A program made the position numbers and the translations under genes. Positions 6,876-13,441 of a DNA stretch of 13,441 nt are shown one piece after another; the first letter of the stretch is position 1, and the number at the start of each line of letters is the position of its first letter. The DNA comes from Clostridium sp. CAG:632 (GTDB taxonomy: Bacteria > Bacillota > Clostridia > Lachnospirales > Lachnospiraceae), in the NCBI GenBank assembly GCA_000431515.1, contig HF991349.1, forward strand, positions 1 to 13,441, given 5' to 3'. The notes under the pieces are model-generated. The model was given only the letters and a program-made list of their open reading frames with translations, was not told where the DNA came from and did not search any database.

Positions 6876-8285
6876 TTAATCTTCCGACTTGATCTCTGCT
6901 GTTTCAACCAGAAAGTATACACTGCCGGTCTTGCCTTCTTCGATTCCGCCGAAGTTCTCATAAGAAGAATCCGCACTCTTCAGGTTCTCGAGCCGATCCC
7001 TTAATGTCTTTAGATCATCTGCACTCTCCACCAGCTTATAGGTGCCGTTTTTAAGCTGCACGCTTCCGTTATACACCTGTGTCACACCGCCGGTATATGC
7101 CCGGATACCCTCTGTCAGCTGACTGCTGCCTTCTGCCAGTGTTGCAACCGCCGCCACGGTCTGTGCCAGAGTCGGATCCTGCGCCAGCATTTCCGCCGGG
7201 ATCTGTGAAAGTGCATCATTCAAAGACTGTAGTCCTCCCTGTAAGCCTTCTGCACCACTCACCAGATCATTTCCGGATGTGCTTAACTGCTGCAGAGCAC
7301 TCGTCAGCTCACTGGTACCGTTATACAGATCCTTGAAACCATCCGCCAGATTATCGACCTTCTCTGACATCTTCTCTGTATCCATGTCCGCCAACAGACC
7401 ATTGCTGATCATAGTAGCTGTGAAATCTAGCTCAAAGTCTTTTGCATCAAAGCCAACCTCCATATAGTCCGGGAACGTTTCCTTCTCATCGGAATCGTCC
7501 TCTTCATCAGCATCCTCTTTCTCATCATCATCTTTAAAAGAATCAATACTATCCAGATCCAGTGCATCCTTGACTCCCGGTGCTGCATATCCGAAGATCA
7601 GATAATTGTCATCCATACTCTTGATCTTGCAATTCGTTACCGTTATGTCAGATGCCACATCCTGTGACAGCATCAGACCTGACACTGCAACAAACGGAAT
7701 GATTTCATCTGTTGCATCATCTGTCTCACTTCCGGTGTTATTGGTATAATCGAACCGGATCCGGACTCTGCCGGTGGCTCCCGCCAGTTCCTCCGGTGTC
7801 ACCTCTTTATCATCCAGATAGTAGCTTACCTTTACCGTAACCGGAAGCTCCTTGTCTGCATCTGCGGTTCCATCATACCGGATATCCTCTCCGTGATTTT
7901 CCCAGACCAGATTTCCCGCACCATCCAGTGTATATTCCTCATCGCCATTCTTGTTCTTGATGTCGGTCAGGGTTGTAAAATCCGTAATTTTCTGGTTTTC
8001 CCCCGGATTTTTTAAGGTCGTGGTCACCGTGATCTCTGTCGGAGTTCCGTAAGCATCTGCCTTCACATATACGGATTCTTCCTTGTCATGCTCCATCTGG
8101 CTCCCCCGGTATTCGTACACAACCGAAGTATCTGCACCATCTGTCGGTTCTAATTCCGAAGACGTCTCCGAATCTGTTGCCGCAGATGTATCATTTCCTT
8201 CCGCTCCGCCACAGGCAGTCATTCCGGCTGCCAGAAGCACTGTCATTCCAATTGTCATGATCTTTTTCATATATAGTTTCTTCAT
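6876..8285 (-). CDS. Large lipoprotein with Leu/Gly-rich repeat region, third component of the ABC operon
   Basis: This 469-residue exported lipoprotein has a signal segment ending in the lipobox AGMTAC (Cys25). A Ser/Thr/Glu-rich linker runs to about residue 55, then a beta-rich region of about 200 residues. A strongly acidic run at 251-269 (DDDEKEDADEED) follows. At about 305-435 helical repeats of the type LxxGxxxL appear (NLADGFKDLYNGTSEL, DLVSGAEGLQGGLQSL, QLTEGIRAYTGG, VQLKNGTYKL), as in YhgE/Pip-like proteins. Unlike YhgE it has no multi-helix membrane part. The ATG at 8285 has AAGGAGG 6 bases upstream and lies 11 bases after the permease stop, so the three genes form one operon. It probably works outside the membrane with the FtsX-type permease as a structural or substrate-contacting partner; this is inference. 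Confidence 0.87.
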   Translation of the reverse strand: MKKLYMKKIMTIGMTVLLAAGMTACGGAEGNDTSAATDSETSSELEPTDGADTSVVYEYRGSQMEHDKEESVYVKADAYGTPTEITVTTTLKNPGENQKITDFTTLTDIKNKNGDEEYTLDGAGNLVWENHGEDIRYDGTADADKELPVTVKVSYYLDDKEVTPEELAGATGRVRIRFDYTNNTGSETDDATDEIIPFVAVSGLMLSQDVASDITVTNCKIKSMDDNYLIFGYAAPGVKDALDLDSIDSFKDDDEKEDADEEDDSDEKETFPDYMEVGFDAKDFELDFTATMISNGLLADMDTEKMSEKVDNLADGFKDLYNGTSELTSALQQLSTSGNDLVSGAEGLQGGLQSLNDALSQIPAEMLAQDPTLAQTVAAVATLAEGSSQLTEGIRAYTGGVTQVYNGSVQLKNGTYKLVESADDLKTLRDRLENLKSADSSYENFGGIEEGKTGSVYFLVETAEIKSED

Positions 8286-8296
8286 ATCCTGCCTCC

Positions 8297-10618
8297 TTAC
8301 TCCACATTCTTTAATGCCATACTCATCGGCACCTTCTTGATCTTGTACATTTCCAGTACTGCCACCACCAGATAACTTAAGACACCCATTACAAACATCT
8401 TAATCGGCACCGAAGGATCCAGGTAGTACGGCAGCCATCCGCTCATTGCCTTTGATACATAAGTACTCCAGATCACCTGCATCAGCTTATCCTCGAGCGG
8501 AATACTGATCAGGATACAAAGCACTACCACAATAGATGTAGAGACGATATACAGACGACTGATTTCGCCACCACTGTAACCTAATATCTTCGTCATGGAA
8601 ATGGACTGTGCATTCTTTTCAATAATAACCTTGGACAGCAGATAGATCAGTACGATAAACAGAAGAATTGCAAATCCGTACATCATCTGCATATTTGATC
8701 CCATGGACTTCTCAAGCTGCCGGCTGACCTTGGTCAGAGATTCCAGATCAATAACACTGCCGATGTATTCGGAATCAATATCCGTAATCTCCGTATCTGA
8801 GAAGTATCCGCCAAACATTCCGTCACCGAGATCAAACACATCGTTCAGATGATCTCTGGTCATGAATACACACAGGGCACCCTCATAATCATAAACTCCG
8901 GTCACCCGGAACTGATAATCCTTATCCTCAAAATGCTCCTTCAGCTGAATCGTATCTCCGACTTTGATGTTATACTTATCTGCATATGCCTTCGATACAT
9001 AAACATCATCCGCTGCCAGATTCAGATGAACATACCGGCTATCCGGTTCAATTCCGTAAAACATAATCTCATCTATAATACTGCTGCCTTTCCCCTGCGC
9101 ATCCAGAGTATAGGCACTGAATTTTTCCGCATCTTCATTTTCCGTATCCACTGCATTCTGAAATGCCAGAAGTGCTATCATGGTCTCCAGCTTCCGGTCC
9201 TCATCTACCGTTGCCGTCGGCATGGTCAGCACATACTGATAATTACTCAGCATACTGTCCTGGATCGTATCCTGATAGTGGCTCAGAACCGTTGGAAGCA
9301 TCAGACCGAACATCAGCAGGACATTGGCAAACAGGATACCTATCAGGATCAGAATATAGTTACCCACATTCTGGAACACGATCCGCAGACGGAACCGGCT
9401 GAAAAACGGAATATGCTTATTCAGACGAACACTTCGCTTCCCCTGCTTCCGTGACAAATCATGCCGCAGAAACCGGAGCGGCTCCATCTTAAGCTTCCGG
9501 CTTAAGATTATGTAGTTTACGACCAACATGATCACCATAGGCACTACCGTGGTCTCCCAGAATGCATTCGCACTCCAGACTGTAATATAGTTCGGAAGAC
9601 TGTAGCTTCCATAGTACATATTTGCACAGACATCCTTAAATACCGTATACCCCAGAATATTACCGATGACCGCACCGATGACCGTTACCAGAACCGGCGG
9701 CAGCATATAGTGTCTGACCAGCTCGCCTCTGGTATAGCCGGATGCCCGCAGGGTACCGATGACACTGGCCTCCTTCTCGATCGTATCCAGCGTTGTAATG
9801 CCGAAAACAAATGCCAGGATCACAATGACCATATAAAGCATAACTACGATCATTGCCATATCACCACCCATATCATCACCGGTAAACTGAATTGCCTGAT
9901 TCTGATATAACGGCAGATATTCCGAAAGTGTCACTTCATCTGCCAGCCCCTTTAAGAGATCCTCCGACATCTCCTTTTCCTGTATCTCACCGGCCGGTTT
10001 CTCGTGATATTTCCATGCATAGTCATAGTTCAGACTATTGGTATCAAACCGCTCAAAGCCCTTGTCACTTACAACCGCAACACCGAACTTCACAGAATCA
10101 AACATCGTGTCGCTGTTATCCTCAAACAGACAGCTGTAATCCGGAAGTGCTACCAGTGCAGTAATCTTCCATGTGATTCCACCGTCCGAAATAGTATCAC
10201 CCACCTTTAAGTCGTTGTTCTCCGCATACATCCGGTCCAATGCAATCTCATCCTCTGCTGACGGCATCACACCATCCATCACGCATAGCGTATTGACTTT
10301 CTTCCGATAGGCATAAATACGTAACTTTGTATTATTCTCCATCTGTTTCTCGACATAATACTGGTCATACACGGTGATACCGAGAGCTTCTACTGCCTTT
10401 TTCTGTGCACGGTTCATCTCTGTAACCGTCAGGAAATGACCGTCTTCTATGTTATATTTGGTAAAACCATCATTATATGCCTTCAGCATACTGCTGTCAG
10501 CCACAATAAACCCGGACACAAAGCCGATAAACAGAACCAACATTATGAAAATAACCAGATATTTTCCAATATCTCCCATGATTTCTCTCAGAAGTCTTTT
10601 TCTCAATGGATTTCTCAT
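8297..10618 (-). CDS. FtsX-type ABC transporter permease, two-unit form
   Basis: This 773-residue membrane protein has eight predicted helices in a 1+3, 1+3 pattern: about 18-40, 254-276, 302-325, 355-373, then 418-441, 645-664, 690-708 and 738-757. Each half has a large extracytoplasmic domain after its first helix (about 41-250 and 442-644) and a MacB/FtsX-like three-helix core. The cytoplasmic stretches LDTIEKEASVIGTLRASGYTR (first half) and KNAQSISMTKILGYSGGEISR (second half) are the coupling segments facing the ATPase. Proteins of this class seldom carry solutes through the bilayer; they pass ATP-driven movement to outside domains. The ATG at 10618 follows GGGAGG by 6 bases and lies 12 bases after the ATPase stop. 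The substrate is unknown; lipoprotein handling, peptide resistance or envelope remodelling are possible. Confidence 0.93.
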   Translation of the reverse strand: MRNPLRKRLLREIMGDIGKYLVIFIMLVLFIGFVSGFIVADSSMLKAYNDGFTKYNIEDGHFLTVTEMNRAQKKAVEALGITVYDQYYVEKQMENNTKLRIYAYRKKVNTLCVMDGVMPSAEDEIALDRMYAENNDLKVGDTISDGGITWKITALVALPDYSCLFEDNSDTMFDSVKFGVAVVSDKGFERFDTNSLNYDYAWKYHEKPAGEIQEKEMSEDLLKGLADEVTLSEYLPLYQNQAIQFTGDDMGGDMAMIVVMLYMVIVILAFVFGITTLDTIEKEASVIGTLRASGYTRGELVRHYMLPPVLVTVIGAVIGNILGYTVFKDVCANMYYGSYSLPNYITVWSANAFWETTVVPMVIMLVVNYIILSRKLKMEPLRFLRHDLSRKQGKRSVRLNKHIPFFSRFRLRIVFQNVGNYILILIGILFANVLLMFGLMLPTVLSHYQDTIQDSMLSNYQYVLTMPTATVDEDRKLETMIALLAFQNAVDTENEDAEKFSAYTLDAQGKGSSIIDEIMFYGIEPDSRYVHLNLAADDVYVSKAYADKYNIKVGDTIQLKEHFEDKDYQFRVTGVYDYEGALCVFMTRDHLNDVFDLGDGMFGGYFSDTEITDIDSEYIGSVIDLESLTKVSRQLEKSMGSNMQMMYGFAILLFIVLIYLLSKVIIEKNAQSISMTKILGYSGGEISRLYIVSTSIVVVLCILISIPLEDKLMQVIWSTYVSKAMSGWLPYYLDPSVPIKMFVMGVLSYLVVAVLEMYKIKKVPMSMALKNVE

Positions 10619-10630
10619 CTTCTGCCTCCC

Positions 10631-11329
10631 TTACCAATCCAGATCCTCTGCTGCTACCTTCACTTCGTTCAGATAGTTCTTCCGGATCTGACCATCTCTT
10701 AGCTTCACCACCCGGTCTGCCATATTTTTAATTGCGTCATTGTGAGTTACCATGATAACTGTATTGCCATATTTCTGATTGACTGTTTCGATTAATTTCA
10801 GAATTTCCTTAGATGTCACATAATCCAATGCTCCGGTCGGCTCGTCGCACAATAATATATCCGGATTCTTTACAATTGCCCGTCCGATCGCACATCTCTG
10901 TTGTTGTCCGCCGGACAACTGATTCGGGCGTTTATTGGCATGGGCAGTCAGCCCCAGCGTCTCCAGAATCTCATCTACATCAAGCGGAGCATCACTTAAA
11001 TACGCTCCAACCTCCACATTCTCCCGTACGGTCAGATTCGGAATCAGGTTATACATCTGAAAAATGTAGCCTAAATGCTTCCGGCGGTAGGTCGTCAACT
11101 TCTTTTCATTCATATCCGCTGTCCGCTCTCCCTGAATCGTGATACTTCCTTCATCCGCCTGATCGATTCCACCAATGATATTCAACAATGTAGATTTTCC
11201 GGAACCGGAGGGTCCAAGCAGCACACAGAATTCTCCCTGTTCTACTGACAGGTCGATTCCCCGCAATACTTCTACCCGGCTATCGCCCTCTCCGAAATGC
11301 TTTTTTAATCCCTGTATCTCTAAAAACAT
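10631..11329 (-). CDS. ABC transporter ATPase, LolD/MacB-type
   Basis: This 232-residue nucleotide-binding subunit powers the FtsX-type permease. It has Walker A GPSGSGKST (39-47), a Q-loop glutamine at 91 (IFQMYNLIPNLTVREN), signature LSGGQQQR (138-145), Walker B ILLCDEPTGALD (158-169) and the switch histidine at 196 (VTH). The DEPTGALD wording is typical of the LolD/MacB/FtsE subfamily. An upstream in-frame ATG at 11365 would add 12 residues (MTLTKRRERGCH) that the family lacks. The ATG at 11329 has AAGGGG about 7 bases upstream and starts straight into the first beta strand (MFLEIQGLKKHF), so it is chosen. It is first in a three-gene operon with a recognisable promoter. Confidence 0.95.
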   Translation of the reverse strand: MFLEIQGLKKHFGEGDSRVEVLRGIDLSVEQGEFCVLLGPSGSGKSTLLNIIGGIDQADEGSITIQGERTADMNEKKLTTYRRKHLGYIFQMYNLIPNLTVRENVEVGAYLSDAPLDVDEILETLGLTAHANKRPNQLSGGQQQRCAIGRAIVKNPDILLCDEPTGALDYVTSKEILKLIETVNQKYGNTVIMVTHNDAIKNMADRVVKLRDGQIRKNYLNEVKVAAEDLDW

Positions 11330-11375
11330 ATGACATCCCCTTTCCCTTCTCTTCGTAAGTGTCATTTAACTTTTA

Positions 11376-11389
11376 TTAGAATATACTAA
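11376..11389 (-). promoter_or_regulatory. Near-perfect palindrome at the predicted start of the ABC operon transcript
   Basis: The minus strand reads TTAG-TATATT-CTAA: matching outer arms around a core that is nearly self-complementary. It sits 11 bases downstream of the -10 box, over or just after the predicted start site, and is flanked on each side by AAGTTA. The position suits a repressor operator; no candidate regulator is encoded in the window. Confidence 0.4.
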
Positions 11390-11400
11390 CTTGGTTTTTT

Positions 11401-11430
11401 ATTATATACCTATCATTTTCTATTCGTCAA
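11401..11430 (-). promoter_or_regulatory. Predicted sigma-A promoter of the ABC operon
   Basis: A -35 box TTGACG (11425-11430) and a -10 box TATAAT (11401-11406) are separated by 18 bases. This leaves a leader of about 65 bases before the ATPase start codon. It is the strongest consensus match in the window. Confidence 0.7.
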
Positions 11431-11480
11431 GTCCATCTCTTTCTATTCTTTCTATTCTTCTTATTATCTTGCTATTGTCT

Positions 11481-12557
11481 TCATCCCGGTTCTTCACCGT
11501 GGTGCTCTGGGATACTCTTCACCAGTGTCAGATAGATTTCCCGTCCGAGGATAAATCCGACCGGTCCCAGCAGAAACCCCAGAATTCCGAACAGCTTATA
11601 ACCAACATACATCAGAAATAATGTAAGCAATGTACTCATTCCCAGATGGCGCCCCAACAACCGTGGTTCCAGCAGCTGACGGTTCACGGTACATAGCAGA
11701 TAGAGCAGTAACACTCCGATTCCCATCTTCACATCCCCTGTCAGCAGCCGCAAGAGTCCCCACGGAATCAGCATCATTCCGCTCCCCAGTACCGGAAGTG
11801 CGTCTACGATTGCTATAAAACCCCCCAGCAACAGAAAATATGGATTCCCCAGAATCCAAAGACCGAGGCTGCAGATACCTGCCTGGATCAAAGCAATACT
11901 TCCTTCCGCCTTGATATACAGCAGCAGAAGCCTTGCAGTCCTTCCCCATATTTTCTGCAGCCACTTGCCGGCTGCTCCGCCTTTCAACAGGCGCGGATAA
12001 TTTTTTAACATACATAGCATGGAGTACACCATAATAAACAGAAGCAGAATGGCCGAACCTGCCTGTTTTAAGATATTTACCGTTCCATTCGTCACCTTGG
12101 GCAGTAATGCTGTCCGAAAATCCGAAAATATCCCCGTCAGGGTCTCTGTCGCATATAGCAGGGAAGCTCCGGATTTTAAATGAAGTCCGATATCAATGTA
12201 ATTACAGCAGACATTTAACCCTGCCAGAAACTGCTCCCGGTAAAACGGCAGATAGGTAACCAGATTCTCCATCTGCCGCCAGATGCCATTAAGCAGGCAG
12301 TATGATACCAGCCACCCGGCTCCCGCCACCAGTATCAGGATCAGAACGGATGCGGCCATTTCCGAGCAATGGATCAGCCTGATCAGTCCATCTACGGCCG
12401 GACGCAGAATCCCTGCCAGAATAAACGCAATCAAAAAAGGAATCACCGGCGGAAGCAGATACCGGAAACCCAGAAAGATTCCCAGTCCGATTCCTGCAAG
12501 GAGGATTCCTTTTCTCAGTTCTTTATTTACTTTTATCTCATTGAAAAAATCCTTCAT
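11481..12557 (-). CDS. AI-2E family multi-pass membrane protein (YtvI-like)
   Basis: This 358-residue integral membrane protein of the AI-2E transporter superfamily has about seven to eight hydrophobic segments. The conserved C-terminal block includes VDALPVLGSGMMLIPWGL (253-270) and QLLEPRLLGRHLG (296-308), both counted from a TTG start two codons upstream. Length and layout fit the sporulation-associated YtvI group of Bacillota, but the family also includes ion/proton antiporters and the TqsA type, so function is not fixed. The ATG at 12557 follows AAGGTGG by 7 bases and is preferred over the TTG at 12563. It lies 71 bases after the pseudouridine synthase stop with no clear terminator, so the two may be co-transcribed. 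No hairpin terminator is visible after its stop either. Confidence 0.88.
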   Translation of the reverse strand: MKDFFNEIKVNKELRKGILLAGIGLGIFLGFRYLLPPVIPFLIAFILAGILRPAVDGLIRLIHCSEMAASVLILILVAGAGWLVSYCLLNGIWRQMENLVTYLPFYREQFLAGLNVCCNYIDIGLHLKSGASLLYATETLTGIFSDFRTALLPKVTNGTVNILKQAGSAILLLFIMVYSMLCMLKNYPRLLKGGAAGKWLQKIWGRTARLLLLYIKAEGSIALIQAGICSLGLWILGNPYFLLLGGFIAIVDALPVLGSGMMLIPWGLLRLLTGDVKMGIGVLLLYLLCTVNRQLLEPRLLGRHLGMSTLLTLFLMYVGYKLFGILGFLLGPVGFILGREIYLTLVKSIPEHHGEEPG

Positions 12558-12628
12558 GTGCAACCCACCTTCTACTGTCCTGTAGATTAGTATGAGTTGT
12601 CGGGAAAGACTCTATTCTAAAATGATAC

Positions 12629-13333
12629 TTAAAAATCTTCCATCTCGATAATATCGAAGGCTTCGCCTTCCGGTTCGTTCTTAAATATCAGATGCTCACC
12701 GGTTACCGGATGCTCGAATTCCAGACGAGTCGCATAAAGTCCGATCTGCTGATATCTGCGTTTCACCTTCCGGAACTTCGGATTGTATTTCGTATCGCCC
12801 CAGATGCCGGCTCCCTGATTTGCCATCTGCACCCGGATCTGATGATGTCTGCCGGTCAGCAGTTCAATCAGTACATACGAGATCACGCCTTCATCTGTTT
12901 CAAACACATCTAACACTTCATAATTCAGAACCGCCTTTTTCGCTCCCTTGGTACCTTTCGGCACTACCTTGGACAGATTGGTCTTTCCATCCTTCACCAG
13001 ATAGTCTTCCAGGCAGCCGCATTCCTCCGGCAGCTCCCCGGTCAGAATCGCCTGATAATATTTGATCATCGTACCATCCTGTACCTGATCGCTTAAATCA
13101 GCGGCTGCCTGCTTCGTTTTCGCCAGTACCATCAGTCCGCCAACCGGTCGATCCAGCCGGTGAATGATGGCCAGATACGGCTCCTCGTCCAACTCATCCC
13201 GATCATACAGATAGCTCTTAAAATAATCCAGCACATCCTCATCATTACTCTTATCCGCCTGACTGGAAACTCCCTGCGGTTTCACACAGACGATCAACTC
13301 ATTATCCTCATATATTACCGGTATCTTCTTCAT
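12629..13333 (-). CDS. RluA-family pseudouridine synthase without S4 domain
   Basis: This 234-residue enzyme converts uridine to pseudouridine in rRNA or tRNA. The catalytic motif HRLDRPVGGLMVLAKT contains Asp61. GRHHQIRVQMA follows (161-171), and the C-terminal GLYATRLEFEHPVTGE block closes the fold, all as in the RluA/RluC/RluD family. There is no N-terminal S4 RNA-binding domain. An in-frame ATG at 13399 would add 22 basic residues, but that stretch overlaps the end of the preceding gene in another frame. The ATG at 13333 has AGGAG sites 3 and 10 bases upstream and starts at the usual MKKIPVIYEDNELIV, so it is chosen. It begins 22 bases after the preceding stop. The target RNA is unknown. 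Confidence 0.93.
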   Translation of the reverse strand: MKKIPVIYEDNELIVCVKPQGVSSQADKSNDEDVLDYFKSYLYDRDELDEEPYLAIIHRLDRPVGGLMVLAKTKQAAADLSDQVQDGTMIKYYQAILTGELPEECGCLEDYLVKDGKTNLSKVVPKGTKGAKKAVLNYEVLDVFETDEGVISYVLIELLTGRHHQIRVQMANQGAGIWGDTKYNPKFRKVKRRYQQIGLYATRLEFEHPVTGEHLIFKNEPEGEAFDIIEMEDF

Positions 13334-13355
13334 AATCTCCTGTCTCCTGCTTTTA

Positions 13356-13441
13356 TCATTCAGCTCCGGTTCTATAACCCGGAATCTCTTCCTTCTCATA
13401 ATACACGCTGCATAATGTCAGTCCCTGCGGCGGGGGGGGTG
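13356..13441 (-). CDS. 3' end of a gene cut by the window edge, possibly truA
   Basis: The minus strand has an open frame entering at the window edge and ending in TGA at 13356-13358. It gives 27 residues that begin with four prolines and read PPQGLTLCSVYYEKEEIP before a short polar tail. A PPQGL-hydrophobic-x-V-x-Y ending is typical of tRNA pseudouridine synthase TruA (uridines 38-40), so that is the best guess. The fragment is too short for certainty. The stop lies 22 bases before the RluA-family start, as expected for an operon. The four prolines come partly from a run of eight Gs (13432-13439 on the plus strand), where a miscounted base would change the reading. Confidence 0.5.
   Translation of the reverse strand, partial: PPPPQGLTLCSVYYEKEEIPGYRTGAE

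Noticed and set aside
8849..9454. Plus-strand ORF of 201 codons
   Set aside because: Shadow of the FtsX-type permease gene, which has full domain support; no ribosome site or motif.
11441..11465. Repeated TTTCTATTC units after the AI-2E gene
   Set aside because: Only two imperfect copies in an A+T-rich gap; likely simple sequence and not a functional array.
11596..12015. Minus-strand ORF of 139 codons in another frame
   Set aside because: Lies wholly within the AI-2E gene and has Arg/Ser-rich shadow composition.
12572..12585. Short inverted repeat CTAC-N6-GTAG before the AI-2E gene
   Set aside because: Four-base arms are expected by chance and there is no nearby promoter pattern to support an operator.
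1..13441. CRISPR array, tRNA, rRNA, insertion sequence or phage genes
   Set aside because: No regularly spaced repeats, tRNA-like cloverleaf, transposase motifs or terminal inverted repeats were seen on either strand.

Overview
All genes in this window read on the minus strand, so transcription runs from high to low coordinates. The content points to a Gram-positive anaerobe of the Bacillota, most likely Lachnospiraceae or close kin. This is inferred from strong AGGAGG-type ribosome sites, Bacillota-type lipoprotein signals, a KtrAB-type potassium channel, an AI-2E/YtvI-like permease and an FtsX-type ABC system. No 16S or other decisive marker is present.

Right part (about 11.5-13.4 kb): the window edge cuts the 3' end of a gene that resembles truA. 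It is followed 22 bases later by an RluA-family pseudouridine synthase without an S4 domain, and then by an AI-2E family multi-pass membrane protein.

Middle part (about 6.3-11.4 kb): a promoter (TTGACG-N18-TATAAT) with a near-perfect palindrome at the predicted transcription start drives a compact three-gene operon. It encodes an ABC ATPase, an eight-helix FtsX-type permease, and a large lipoprotein with Leu/Gly-rich repeats. These presumably form one extracytoplasmic machine. A short second lipoprotein follows with its own promoter and a 15-base interrupted palindrome in its leader. A Rho-independent terminator closes this block.

Left part (about 0.18-6.3 kb): a potassium-homeostasis operon in the order ktrB (channel), ktrA (RCK gating subunit), a small unrecognised membrane protein, a KdpD-like sensor kinase lacking the classical N-terminal KdpD domain, and a KdpE-like regulator. 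A short-chain dehydrogenase follows and may be co-transcribed. The ktrB promoter has a good -10 box and no recognisable -35. It carries two 17-base sites, each a pair of half-sites 11 bases apart (TTTATA-N5-TTAATA and TTTATA-N5-TTTGAA). The two sites are 31 bases apart, and the proximal one ends exactly 10 bases before the -10 box. The first half-site matches the TTTATAC of the E. coli KdpE site as I recall it. The simplest reading is an autoregulated module in which the kinase/regulator pair controls the Ktr channel and itself, with no kdpFABC genes in the window. Just upstream lies a frameshifted scrap of another histidine kinase. The left block is visibly more A+T-rich than the right block.
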